Source: Sipunculus nudus
Taxonomy: Eukaryota > Annelida > Sipuncula > Golfingiida > Sipunculidae
Direction of reading: 5' to 3'
DNA: 64,000 bases
Assembly: GCA_026874595.1 (NCBI GenBank)
Contig: CM049319.1
Coordinates: 14,103,601-14,167,600, forward strand
The position numbers and the translations under genes were made by a program. Of this stretch, positions 48,010 to 60,489 are shown piece after piece; position 1 is the first letter of the stretch; every line of letters begins with the position of its first letter. The notes below the pieces were generated by a model that made no database searches, had not been told where the DNA came from, and was given only the letters and a program-made list of their open reading frames with translations.

Positions 48010-48241
48010 TGATGTAGGACTCGAGTCCGGACCTGGACTTGAGTCCCGCCTCGAGTCCGCATTTTTAAAAGACTCGGACTTGGACTCGAGGGTCCTTGAC
48101 TTGGACTTGTACTCGGACTCAGAGCTAAGGACTCGAGAAATCACCTCGAGTACAGCAGAAAGAAAGTTTAGTCACACAATATAAAGACATATTTAACATT
48201 TGGAAACTATTTAAAGGATATTAAAAAAACACAAAATATAT

Positions 48242-48303
<62 letters not shown>

Positions 48304-48480
48304 AGCGTTACATTACATTAATGGATAAATGTAATTAAATATTCAAGTAAACCACATGTTTGTTTCTGGTAATTTCAATTTATAATTAAGTTTAATAAGG
48401 AGATTTTATTGGACTCGGACTTGGAATCGGGTTCCAGATGACTCGGACTCGCAGAAGGTGGATTTGGACTCGAATCTCAA
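48010..48480 (+). mobile_element. Dispersed ggactcgga repeat hosting the minisatellite
   Basis: Same elements in the same order as 25745-25322 on the minus strand: a ggacttgtactcggact block at 48070-48130, an AT-rich middle interrupted here by a TA microsatellite (48235-48301), and the actcggactcgcagaaggtg block at 48432. Confidence 0.5.
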
Positions 48481-51400
48481 GGACTTGGACTTGCATTCGG
48501 ACTCGAATAACCTGGAATCGGACTTACACTCGGACTCGAGTAGCCTGAAATCGGACTTGCACTCGGACTCGAGTAGCCTGGAATCGGAATTGCACTCGGA
48601 CTCGAGTAACCTGGAATCGGACTTGCACTCGGACTCGAGTAACCTGGAATCGGAATTGCACTCGGACTCGTGTAACCTGAAAACGGACTTACACTCGGAC
48701 TCGAGTAACCTGGAATCGGAATTGCACTCGGACTCGTGTAACCTGAAAACGGACTTACACTCGGACTCAAGTAACATGGAATCATACTTGCACTCGGACT
48801 CGTGTAGCCTGGAATCGGACTTGCACTCGCACTCGAGTACCCTGGAATCGGACTTGCACTCGGACTTGAGTAGCCTGGAATCGGACTTGCACTCGGACTC
48901 GAGTAGCCTGGAATCGGACTTGCACTCGGAATTAAGTAGCCTGGAATCGGACTTGCACTCGCACTCGAGTAGCCTGGAATCGGACTTGCACTCGGACTCG
49001 AGTAACCTGGAATCGGACTTGCACTCGGACTCGAGTAGCCTGGAATCGGACTTGCACTCGGACTCGAGTAACCTGGAATCGGACTTGCACTCGGACTCTA
49101 GTAGCCTGGAATCGGACTTGCACTCTGACTCGAGTAGCCTGAAAAAGGACTTACACTCGGATTCGAGTAGCCTGGAATCGGACTTGCACTCGCACTCAAG
49201 TAACCTGGAATCGGACTTGCACTCGGACTTGTGTAGCCTGGAATCGGACTTGCACTCGGACTCGAGTAGCCTGGAATCGGACTTGCACTCGGACTCAAGA
49301 AGCCTGGAATCGGACCTGCACTCGGACTCGAGTAGCCTGGAATCGGACTTGCTCTCGGACTCGAGTAACTTGGAATCGGACTTGCACTCGGACTCGAGTA
49401 GCCTGAAAACGGACTTACACTCGGACTCGAGTAACCTGGAATCGGACTTGCACTCGGACTCGAGTAATCTGAAAACGGACTTACACTCGGACTCGAGTAA
49501 CCTGGAATCGGACTTGCACTCGGACTTGAGTAGCCTTGAATCGGACTTGCACTCGCACTCGAGTAGCCTGGAATCGGATTTGCACTCGGACTTGAGTAGC
49601 CTGGAATCGGACTTGCACTCGGACTCGAGTAACCTGAAAACGGACTTACACTCGGACTCGAGTAACCTGGAATCGGACTTGCACTCGCACTCGAGTAGCC
49701 TGGAATCGGACTTGCACTCGCACTCGAGTAGCCTGGAATCGGACTTGCACTCGGACTTGTGTAGCCTGGAATCGGACTTGCACTCGGACTCGAGTAGCCT
49801 GGAATCGGACTTGCACTCGCACTCAAGAAGCCTGAAATCGGACTTGCACTCGGACTTGTGTAGCCTGGAATCGGACTTGCACTCGGACTCGAGTAGCCTG
49901 GAATCGGACTTGCACTCGCACTCAAGAAGCCTGAAATCGGACTTGCACTCGCACTCGAGTAACCTGGAATCGGACTTGCACTCGGACTCGAGTAGCCTGG
50001 AATCGGACTTGCACTCGGACTTGAGTAGCCTGAAAAAGGACTTACACTCGGATTCGAGTAGCCTGGAATCGGACTTGCACTCGCACTCAAGTAACCTGGA
50101 ATCGGACTTGCACTCGGACTCGAGTAATCTGAAAACGGACTTACACTCGGACTCGAGTAACCTGGAATCGGACTTGCACTCGGACTTGAGTAGCCTTGAA
50201 TCGGACTTGCACTCGCACTCGAGTAGCCTGGAATCGGATTTGCACTCGGACTTGAGTAGCCTGGAATCGGACTTGCACTCGGACTCGAGTAACCTGAAAA
50301 CGGACTTACACTCGGACTCGAGTAACCTGGAATCGGACTTGCACTCGCACTCGAGTAGCCTGGAATCGGACTTGCACTCGCACTCGAGTAGCCTGGAATC
50401 GGACTTGCACTCGGACTTGTGTAGCCTGGAATCGGACTTGCACTCGGACTCGAGTAGCCTGGAATCGGACTTGCACTCGCACTCAAGAAGCCTGAAATCG
50501 GACTTGCACTCGCACTCGAGTAACCTGGAATCGGACTTGCACTCGGACTCGAGTAGCCTGGAATCGGACTTGCACTCGGACTTGAGTAGCCTGAAAAAGG
50601 ACTTACACTCGGATTCGAGTAGCCTGGAATCGGACTTGCACTCGCACTCAAGTAACCTGGAATCGGACTTGCACTCGGACTTGTGTAGCCTGGAATCGGA
50701 TTTGCACTCGGACTCGAGTAGCCTGGAATCGGACTTGCACTTAGCCTCGAGAAGCCTGGAATCGGACTTGCACTCGGACTCGAGTAGCCTGGAATCGGAC
50801 TTGCAGTCGGACTCGAGTAGCCTGATATCGGACTTACACTCGGACTTGAGTAGCCTGAAATCGGACTTGCACTCGCACTCGAGTAGCCTGGAATCGAACT
50901 TACACTCGCACTCGAGTAACCTGGAATCGGACTTGCACTCGGACTCGAGTAACCTGGAATCGGACTTGCACTCGGACTCGAGTAGCCTGGAATCGGACTT
51001 GCACTCGGACTCGAGTAGCCTGAAAAAGGACTTACACTCGGATTCGAGTAGCCTGGAATCGGACTTGCACTCGCACTCAAGTAACCTTGAATGGGACTTG
51101 CACTCGGACTCGAGTAGCCTGGAATCGGACTTGCACTCGGACTCGAGTAGCCTGGAATCGGACTTGCACTCGCACTCGAGTAACCTGGAATCGGACTTGC
51201 ACTCGGACTCGAGTAGCCTGGAATCGGACTTGCACTCGGACTTGAGTAGCCTGAAAAAGGACTTACACTCGGATTCGAGTAGCCTGGAATCGGACTTGCA
51301 CTCGCACTCAAGTAACCTGGAATCGGACTTGCACTCGGACTTGTGTAGCCTGGAATCGGATTTGCACTCGGACTCGAGGAGCCTGGAATCGGACTTGCAC

Positions 51401-51815
51401 TCGGACTCGAGAAGCCTGGAATCGGACTTGCACTCGGACTCGAGTAGCCTGGAATCGGACTTGCAGTCGGACTCGAGTAGCCTGAAATTGGACTTACACT
51501 CGGACTTGAGTAGCCTGAAATCGGACTTGCACTCGCACTCGAGTAGCCTGGAATCGGACTTACACTCGCACTCGAGTAACCTGGAATCGGACTTGCACTC
51601 GGACTCGAGTAACCTGGAATCGGACTTGCACTCGGACTCGAGTAGCCTGGAATCGGACTTGCACTCGGACTCGAGTAGCCTGGAATCGGACTTGCACTCG
51701 GACTCGAGTAGCCTGAAATCGGACTTACACTCGGACTCGAGTAGCCTGGAATCGGACTTGCACTCGGACTCGAGTAGCCTGGAATCGGACTTGCACTCGG
51801 ACTCGCATGATGGGT
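48480..51815 (+). repeat. 33-bp minisatellite, about 100 copies
   Basis: The unit reads ggaatcggacttgcactcgg then actcgagtagcct. Variants differ by recurring point changes: aacct for agcct, gaaaacgga or gaaaaagga for gaatcgga, gcactcgag for gactcgag. Because 33 is divisible by three and the unit lacks stops, it is open for 1126 codons on the plus strand (LESDLHSDSSS repeats) and for 737 codons on the minus strand (SPSASPIPGYS repeats). Blocks of many units are themselves repeated. I find no splice, start or signal features that argue for translation. Confidence 0.9.
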
Positions 51816-51838
51816 GGACTCGGTTACATCACTGGTAA

Positions 51839-52740
51839 TTTTACAGAGTTAGTAATCTTTTGTTTAGTACAAAATACACTGAAAATTGCCGGGGGTTTAA
51901 ACGTAATGCTCAATCTCTCCGCAATACCCTGGTTCGATTATGTGAGAATGTGATATTATTCCAACACATGTTCCTTGTCCAGATTTCCTTGTGCGACAGA
52001 CAACTGTTTATGAACTTAGAAGCAATGTGAATAAGAAAGAGCTACAGACCCGACCACTAAAAGTATATGTCAACATACTAACAGGAAATGCTTTGTAACG
52101 CTGACAGGGGTTTAGTTTAATTCCTGTTGACACAATATAATAAAACGTACACCGAGTTTGCTGTTCACAGCCTACTTTTACTATGAGCTCAGCTTGATCA
52201 TCCCTCCGCCAAGTGGCGAGAGGTATTATAGTTTACTCTCGGCTGACTGTCAGCCAATTTTACGTATAAAGGTCTGAACAGATTTTATTGAAATATTGTG
52301 AAGGGTTAGAGAAACACCTATGGAACGATCCATTAAATTATGAAGGTCATCCGGATCACCAGAAAAAAAATTAAATCAGGGGTCTGTCTCCTTGTTACGG
52401 CTTTTCTCATAACAATGGAGCATTAAGACAAGATGAAAAGAGAAGAAACTATCAGGGGAAGAGAAATAAAAATGATGAAAAAGACAGAAAAGGCAGAGAG
52501 CGGAGGAAGAGAGAAGAGAAATGGGTAGAGAAAAAAGGAAAGGAATAGCATATGAGAAGAGGAAAGAAACGATTAAAATAAGATTAAGAAACGATAAAGA
52601 AAATTTTAAAATAGATTATGGTAAACATTATATTGTAATACCACAAATACTTATTATGCGCATAAAATATAAAATCATATTTATGAAAGAACCAACGCAT
52701 TAGATTATAGGGTACCTGAATGACAATGGCACGAAAAGTT
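51839..52740. other. Intergenic sequence with a ctccgcc repeat fragment
   Basis: 52203-52370 is the 5' part of the ctccgcc dispersed repeat also seen at 40728 and 58620. The purine-rich stretch 52430-52610 is low complexity. No gene. Confidence 0.5.
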
Positions 52741-52744
52741 AATG

Positions 52745-53616
52745 GGGTACCTTTGAACAAGGTCATTGTTATTTACGGTAACTCACGCTTTTGCTTATCA
52801 GCGCCATCTTGTGTACATTTATAGTCCGTTTCATCCCCTCATATCCACCTGTTTTTTGCTATGAAAATTTTATTAGGTACATTTCAAGGGAAATAATTAT
52901 AGTGTAGAGGAGAGGATTACAGAACCTAATTTTTCGACTAGGTAACTAAATTCCTACCTTATGCCATATTTGTGTAACAGAATTTTCTGAAAATATGAGA
53001 AATCAGTCTTCATTTTACAACATATCAGACCCACTTATGGCGGTAAAGGTCATTGGTCACATGCAAAAACAGCCTCAACTGGCAGCTGCTGATTGGATGA
53101 TCTCATGTAAACACTCTTAAAAATATAACCAGCTAAAACAATTATGGCTACTTATGGAGGGACACACAATATCTGCCAGATTATGATAAAGAGACTTAAA
53201 TGTTGTGAAACATGAACGGGAGATTTATTGTAAAATTCTTAACTGCCATATTAGGTTGTCACTTTCACATGTTGTTTACTCGGAACATATTGAATTATAT
53301 AAACTTTTAAGTAAGTCATCTACAAAAAAACAGGTGGACAGCAGGTGGTGAAATGGACTATAGTGAAACACATAATGTTTGAGAAAAGCAATAAACCTGG
53401 CTATTTTCTTCGTATATTTTTATACATTTGAGTAGATCGCCAATAGGAATACATAAAACTTCCCTAGGTTGCGTTGAAATATGATAAATGTTAACGTTTA
53501 ATCGAAAAGATAGATATCTTTAACTTCTAAATCGTTCAAAGTTTGAATACTAGATGGCGCTCATAAGTAAATGCGGGAGTTGCCGAAAGTAACAATAATA
53601 TTGTTCAAAGGTACCC
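52745..53616 (+). mobile_element. Foldback MITE gggtacctttgaa, copy with a nested insertion
   Basis: Same terminal inverted repeats as 44938-45267 (gggtacctttgaacaagg left, ttgttcaaaggtaccc right). It is 872 bp because another element sits at 52822-53360. Removing that insertion leaves a sequence collinear with the other copy. Confidence 0.8.
52822..53360. mobile_element. Nested MITE with TA target-site duplication
   Basis: 539 bp with terminal inverted repeats of about 44 bp: left tagtccgtttcatcccctca and on to ccacctgttttttg; right the inverse, ending gaaatggacta. It is flanked by TA at 52820-52821 and 53361-53362. The other copy of the host element reads catttagtgaaacac at this point, an empty site with a single TA. 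Confidence 0.85.
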
Positions 53617-53879
53617 TATTCATCATTCAACGACTATAAAAATTCAGATTATACTCTGATAAAAGACTTTATTGAAGGTTAATGTACACGAATGACGCAT
53701 TGAGTTAAACTAAGAAGCGTATAGACCATTATAACATATTATCATAATAATACCAGCAAATAATCCTACATTAAATACAAACTAAAATTAAGGGCTCTTT
53801 AAGCGACTAAAATTATTAACAATATATATAAATATATATTGACTGTATATTTTGACTCTATATATATAATGTAGAAGTG

Positions 53880-55085
53880 AACACACAGATCAACAGAGAG
53901 GTAAACAAATCAGTAAGAGCGGTAGAGAGGTAGACAAACGGAAAGACAGAGAGACAAACGGAAAGAGATGCAGACACTGACGGACATAGAGGCAGACGTA
54001 GAAAGCGACAGAGACACTGATGGACAGAGAGGTAGAGAAACGCAAATACAGAGAAGCAGACACAGACGGACAGAGAGGTGGAGATATACAAACCGAAAGA
54101 GAAGCAGACACAGACGGGCAGATAGGCAGACAACCACACCCACAGAGAAGCAGACAAAGACGGGCAGATAGGCAGACAACCACAAACACAAAGAAGCAGA
54201 CACAGACGGGCAGATAGGCAGACAACAACACCCACAGAGAAGCAGACACAGACGGGCAGATAGGCAGACAACAACACCCACAAAGAAGCAGACACAGACG
54301 GGCAGATAGGCAGACAACTACACACACAAAGAAGCAGACACAGACGGGCAGATAGGCAGACAACCACACACACAAAGAAGCAGACACAGACAGGCAGATA
54401 GGCAGACAACAACACACACAAAGAAGCAGACACAGACGGGCAGATAGGCAGACAACCACAAACACAAAGAAGCAGACACAGACGGGCAGATAGGCAGACA
54501 ACCACACCCACAGAGAAGCAGACACAGACGGGCAGATAGGCAGACAACCACACCCACAAAGATGCAAACACAGACGGGTAGATAGGCAGACAACCACAAC
54601 CGCAGAGAAGCAGACACAGACGGGCAGATAGGCAGACAACCACACCCACACACCCACAGAGATGCAGACACAGACGGGCAGATAGGCAGACAATCACACC
54701 CACACACCCACAGAGAAGCAGACACAGACGGGCAGATAGGCAGACAACCACACACACAAAGAAGCAGACACAGATGGGCAGATAGGCAGACAACCACACC
54801 CACAGAGAAGCAGACACGGACGGGCAGATAGGCAGACAACCACACCCACAGAGACGCAGACACGGACGGGCAGACAACCACACCCACAGAGAAAGAGACA
54901 CGGACGGGCAGATAGGCAGACAACCACACCCAAAGAGAAGCAGACACGGACGGGCAGATAGACAGACAACCACACCCACAGAGAAGCAGACACAGACGGG
55001 CCGATAGACAGACAACCACACCCACAGAGAAGCAGACACGGACGGGCAGATAGGCAGACAACGTCACCCACAGGGCAGACGCGGG
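53880..55085 (-). repeat. 46-bp minisatellite
   Basis: The plus-strand unit reads ccacacccacagagaagcag then acacagacgggcagatag and gcagacaa, about 20 clear copies from 54100 on, with a more degenerate part before that. A few units are longer by cacacccacaca or shorter. Since 46 is not a multiple of three and the unit has no minus-strand stop in any frame, all three minus frames are open over hundreds of codons, which explains the long overlapping Cys/Leu/Val-rich frames. Not considered coding. Confidence 0.9.
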
Positions 55086-56265
55086 AGGACACAGAGGCCC
55101 ATGTGAACACACACCAATTATCACATGAATACATGGAGAGAAATTATACATTTATGGCTTTTACCGAACAATACATACCCATCCGGTTAAACCTTTTAGA
55201 TTTAAAAACCCACACAACAGACAAAACTTATAACATGTATTGCTTCATCGTAATAATAATTTATTACAAATAATCTACGGCAACCCTATCTGAGATGGGA
55301 AAATTTGAGACAAGCATTAAAAAGGGTGGTTATTAATTAATCCGTTTTCAGCTTTTTGTGCAATCTTTATTTTATATAGCCATATAAAGAGGACAACTGT
55401 TTCTGTAATTAATTTCGTAAAAAAAGATGATACCGTTACATTGTAGCGTGCCGCCGGCTACTTGGAATTTATGAAATACTTCTAGGGGCAGGCAGGTAAT
55501 ATACTATTTAACGTCTTTCTGTGGGCTAGAAAAGTTCCTCCAATCTTTCCATAATCTGAAATGAATGTCTGGCACGCACTGAGAGGAACGAAGCCTGGTT
55601 TACAGAGAACTTGAACGTTCTGACAGGCTCTCAGGCCTGCCACGAGTCACGCCGCTTCGGACGCCATATTTTAGATCCAAGAGACCCAATTGTCAATAGG
55701 CCATGGCTTGTCTTTAGTTTTCTCTTTAACCACACTTGGGGGCGCTTGGAGTACTTGACCTTACACATTCTGCAGAGAAGAAAAATGACTGATGTCCCCT
55801 GCTCAAGTGAGCGGTTCCGACGTTTTTAAGAGGGTTAGGTTTTGCGAGAGATTATACACTGTGGCCCCACTTCGGCACCACTTTATTTCACTCCCGTCGG
55901 ACCAATCAGAAGTCTTATATTGCTTCACTGCGGCATGATTGTCACACACATCCGGCTAGGGCGTGTGGAATATAGTCATTTGGTTTAGTCTGCTGCCTTT
56001 TGAGAAAACAACTGAACTTCCCCATGTTTGTTATCTAGATACCTGACGATGCAGTTTCTTATAAATCTAAGATAACAATACTGACTTTTATTACAACTTT
56101 ATAACACCTTCACTCAGACGACACTCAACCGTAGATTAAAGAGAATATTATGTTTCTTATTTTGGCAATGCAGTGTCATCCCTTTCAATCTATTCTGTAA
56201 CATATTGACCTGATTAAGGCCGGCTAGTCACCTTATCTGTAGAATTTATGTGATCTCTGGCTTAA
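55086..56265. other. Intergenic sequence, no gene seen
   Basis: A 72-codon open frame at 55611-55829 has no recognisable domain. Nothing else stands out. Confidence 0.4.
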
Positions 56266-56428
56266 GCCCCTTTTCCATGCACGCGGAAACGCGCGCGGGT
56301 GAGCCTTCTTGTGGAGGTCAAGGACGCGAATGCAGTCTGCTTGTGGACGCCCCAGCATAGGCCTATATCGACATGCATGGCGACAAATCATACTAAACTG
56401 CTGCTCTGCTTTTTTACTTTAATGCATG

Positions 56429-56482
<54 letters not shown>

Positions 56483-56849
56483 TAACATATAAAAGTGCGG
56501 TAGGGGTATTAAATATCTTTAACAACTGCGGTAGGTAATAATCTTCTCTTATATAGCCTATATACGACCCCAACCCGCCTTTCTATAGCACACTACCGTT
56601 ATAAAAACTGTATGTTCCTGCAAATATAAAGAAATTTTAAATGTATACATGCATAAAAAGAACTGAACATGACAGACCCATGCTCGATATGTCGCCGGGA
56701 AGGCTTTGGGACGGGAATCCCTTGTGAAAACATGTCACGCCAAAGGGGGATTCCGGATAAAACGCGCGCGTTTCCGCGCAAATGGAAAAGCTCAATTCAG
56801 CGCGATTTTTTCAGCCCGCCGCGCATTTCCGCGCGCATGGAAAAGGGGC
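56266..56849. mobile_element. MITE with ccccttttcca terminal inverted repeats
   Basis: Left end gccccttttccatgcacgcg then gaaacgcgcgcggg; right end the inverse, cccgccgcgcatttccgcgc then gcatggaaaaggggc. GC-rich ends in AT-rich surroundings. It contains a TA microsatellite at 56431-56480 and a second internal cgcgcgcgtttccgcgc-atgg block. ctta is found next to both ends and might be the target duplication. Confidence 0.7.
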
Positions 56850-57507
56850 CTTACTCGGCGCGCACATGTTCATGAACATTAAGTAATTCCTCTTAAGAAA
56901 AAAGTTCGTATAAGCCCTCTTTGACGAATGTGTGAACGTGCATGTTTATCTAGAAGCTATCAGTTAACACGGTTCATGCGCCCATGGAAACAGAAAACAA
57001 AACAAAACATGTAACCTGAAGTGTTTGGTTGCATACTTGCGGAAGTGGAAAGGTCACTAATTGCTAAATGTCCGTTTCCAAAAGTCTGGTTCGTCTGACT
57101 TGATGTTCGCGAGATGTCCTTGTTGGATGTTTTTGGATTATTTTGACGCCCCCCACATGTTATAAACACGTGGATATAATCGACACGAACATCCTGTGTT
57201 CGGTGGGATCGGCGTTTTCTGGTCTATTTCTTTTAAAGGTTCAAGGGATTATTAGAGTAAACAGACTTCAGATAGTTGAATAGGCCTTTTAAATAACACG
57301 AGATCTGGCAGAATGTGTGAAGAACGAAAAAAATCCGACAAGACGGCTTCTGGTTATGATGAATCTCAATTTACACAATTTATTCCTCACTTTTGAATTA
57401 CTACTTTCACATGTTGATATGATGAAAATACAAACGGACGTTAATGATTAGTTTTGGACTTCTATGAACATATTTACCAAGGTAGTGAAGTAGTGAAATG
57501 TTGAATG

Positions 57508-57543
57508 GATAACCCCCCCCCCCCCCCACACACACACACACAC
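57508..57543. repeat. Poly-C followed by (AC)n
   Basis: About 17 C, then cacacaca. Confidence 0.85.
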
Positions 57544-57889
57544 CTACATATTCACATACTCCCTCCCCCATCCTCCCCTACATACCACAACACAAAATTT
57601 AGTCTAATTCTACATTAATGGCATTATTTTCTCCGGTAACCAAGAGTAACAAAAGGCAGTCGTAGGAGTGGCAGGTAAAGATTTATCCAGGACTGCAGTA
57701 AAATTCTTTTTTAACGTTTGGTCGTTTAGTGGTTATATTGTTACTCCAAATAAACATAAAACATGGTTTTTTTTGTTGGTTACAGCAGCTTCCATTTGGT
57801 TTTAATGAATAAGAAATAAAACAATGTATGGATAAATATTTCTTAAAGACTGGCTTTCCTTTAGGTACTAGTCCTGCTCAGTCATTGCC

Positions 57890-58130
57890 GTGCTTGTCAT
57901 GACAACTTGGAAAACTTTGAAAGTCGACAGGACATGAGATTTTGTGTACCGGTTCGTTCAATTATGTGTTTTTTTTCAATCATTGCAATATGAAGTGCGG
58001 TCATTGGCATGGCTGCCACAACGACCCTATGTAGGCCTTATCGGCCTAACTAAATGGATAGAGAGTTGTGAATCACGGCTAGGAGACAAGGGTTTATAAT
58101 CAATGCTACAGGGTTGGAAAATTATGTTTT
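57890..58130 (+). repeat. tRNA-derived SINE-like copy 1
   Basis: cggcctaactaaatggatag then agagttgtg matches the A-box region of tRNA-type SINEs, and ggctaggagacaagggttta the approach to the B box. A diverged relative lies at 60700-60900. No cloverleaf can be drawn. Confidence 0.4.
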
Positions 58131-58619
58131 GCTCTCTTTATCAATACAATTTATATTGCAGGAAATTTTGGTCTTCTTTTATAGTAAAGATAAAACTCCG
58201 TTAAAGTCCATTTTGTGAATGGAAATGTTAATTCTAAACGGCGTAAACGACCGGCCAGAAGGCAATATATCTTTATAAGATTCAGATCAAGCTCTAGGTG
58301 GTCCTAGCAAATTAGAATATGAATATTCATGATGACCGAGGTACGTGTGATCACTCTGTATAGTAATAACACGCCCTAAAAACGTTTGCACAGCTGAGAA
58401 ACATTGAAGATGGTTGGAATTGTGAAAAGTACATATACATAGTTCAAACACTTTGATTAATAAGGTAAAGCAAGGTGTCAAAACCTGGGTGGAACCCTTG
58501 TAACTAAGACTAAGAGTTATGGCAAGGTCCGTGCAGTTCTTTCTGAAAAGATTTAAGACATTTCAGGATTCGTGTGGATCAGCAAGTCTATGGGGCAATT
58601 TAGACGCCATGACATGTAT
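58131..58619. other. Intergenic sequence, nothing recognised
   Basis: No repeat or exon that I can support. Confidence 0.35.
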
Positions 58620-58924
58620 TACCTCCGCCAAGGGGCGGAGGTTATGTTTTTGCCGGCGTTTGTTTGTTTTTCTAGGGGTTTTTTTTTTGTTTGTCTGTTA
58701 GCAACATTACCGATAAAAATATTAACGGAATTGTTTAATAAAATTTTAAGAATAGCTCGGCGATTGTACAAGGAACAATTTATTACATGTTTTGGGGTGA
58801 TCCGGATCACCGTCTGGATCCTTGATTTTTTAAAAGGAAAAATGCCGCATTTCTGACAATGCCATATGGAGGGTGATGAACTGAATTGGCGGAGGTCTGC
58901 CCTCTCCGAGTGCTTATCTAGTTA
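58620..58924 (+). mobile_element. Near-complete ctccgcc dispersed element
   Basis: Begins tacctccgccaaggggcgga then ggttatg; internal gtttgtctgttagcaacatt and ggggtgatccggatcaccgt; ends ggcggaggtctgccctctcc then gagtgcttatctagtt. About 305 bp, non-coding. I recall this type of repeat as widespread in marine invertebrates, but that is memory and not a search. Truncated relatives are at 40728 and 52203. Confidence 0.65.
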
Positions 58925-60480
58925 AGACATATAACTGTCAGGGAATTTCTCATTGGGTCAAATTTAATTTTGCTCCTCTTGTAGATTACGAACACGATTT
59001 GAACCCATGAGCATTCCCCCCCCCCCCCCCCCCGAGTTGCTTTAGTTGAATTATTGTTCTAGTTGTAAAACTTAAAAATTAGCTTAAATTATCCCGAAAG
59101 GTTATCTTCATAAAAGATTACATAATTTTGCCTCTATTATTCTGATATTTAAGAAAACAGGTATAAAATACCGTTTCATACAAATCAATGAAATATGAAG
59201 AAGCAACTCCTAAGAAATAATCTAATGTTTAATTTTAATAAAAATGTATCTTATATTCATACACAAGATAGAATTCCTAATTTTGTACTAAAAACAGTTT
59301 TCTGTTTATTAGAAATGTGATTATACTTCATTTTGCAAGCGGTTTAGGAATTCTTAAATGTCCTTCTCAACTGTGGTACACCTTTAATCAATTGTCGTAC
59401 ACCTTTAATTCGCAATTATAGCGAAATATACTGAAATTGCTCATGATAATTTTACATTTAATCTTTGTAGAGGCGGGTGTGCGGCCCCCGATTTCGGCTC
59501 TCAAGCTAATAAGAGTGTAAGTGCTCACTTAGGCCCGGGAGTTTGTAGTTTTATTAAAGGCAAGATGAACAACATAACAGTATACGCCGTAAATTTGTAA
59601 TGCAAATTCGGTCGGCTGCAATCGTTTATTGTAACATTATAGGGGCTCACAGTCATCTGCCCGAACTTCTCCGGCCGGCTATTTTCAGGCGAGAGGAAAC
59701 GCTGAGCATCTGTGGGAATCAGCCTTCTTTGATTTTAGTTGAAAGGAATACTGCCAACGCAAATGAAACAAGCTACAAGTTTTTCATGCAGATAAACCGA
59801 AAGGAAACGCTGACCTTTGAAGGATAAAACAAACAATTAATACCAGTGTGTTCGGATCTCAACAAGAATTGCCTTCTACTAGATGCTACCAAAAGTAGTA
59901 TTTTGCTAGACTTTGATCGGCCACAATTTCCCGAGTTTATTGGCCATTCTGTCCGCTATGAACGGCGAATGAAAACCCCAGCCTTGGCTTTTCTGGCCTT
60001 TAGTATGAATAAAATCACACACACTTGGAATTAAATACAAATATAACAATTAGTAATGGGTCATTAAGATTAAATCAGCTGTCCGCCATCATCCTTACGA
60101 CCTTAGAATTATCCTTAAATGGACTTCGGAATATTTCAATCATCCAAGCATGCGCATCTTAACTCAGCATCCCTCATCTTACTGTTCTTCTCGCTCATCC
60201 TGCATCCGTTCCAGCCATCTCACCTGCGCAAGTGAAAGATTATTGATAAAATGCTTTATCCGTCCATGCTGCTACCCTGGAAACCATGTTAAAAAACACG
60301 ATTATTAGAAATTAGGAAAAAGTATCCCCAACCTACGTTGTGCTCATTTGGACCAATCAAACACAATACTCCTTAGCCAATTACCATCCTCTGATCAAGG
60401 TTAATTAGCAAAAAGTGCCTTTCCCTTTCGTTCAGCTTCATGAATACTGGTACCAACTGGGGAAAAATTATACCTGTAAA
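58925..60480. other. Intergenic sequence, no gene seen
   Basis: A poly-C run lies at about 59008-59033. Two small open frames (59600-59827 and 59846-60034) carry no recognisable motif. Confidence 0.4.
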
Positions 60481-60489
60481 ATCAATTTA

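Noticed and set aside
49098-51311. 737-codon minus-strand frame as a Ser/Pro-rich structural protein
   Set aside because: Mirror of the same 33-bp repeat, with no unique sequence at either end.
48480-51815. CRISPR-like array
   Set aside because: Units are contiguous, without unique spacers, and the genome is eukaryotic.
48458-51838. 1126-codon plus-strand open frame as a repeat protein gene
   Set aside because: It is the translation of a 33-bp minisatellite whose unit has no stop; the opposite strand is open too, and the start lies inside a dispersed repeat. No signal peptide, unique domain or splice context.
53858-55151. Cys-rich minus-strand frames of 393, 277 and 267 codons
   Set aside because: Three overlapping frames of a 46-bp tandem repeat cycling through all phases.
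55611-55829. 72-codon frame as a small gene
   Set aside because: No motif, no start context and no neighbouring exon; expected by chance in 64 kb.
58030-58115. Functional tRNA gene
   Set aside because: A-box-like sequence is present, but the B box is degenerate and no cloverleaf can be formed; better explained as SINE debris.
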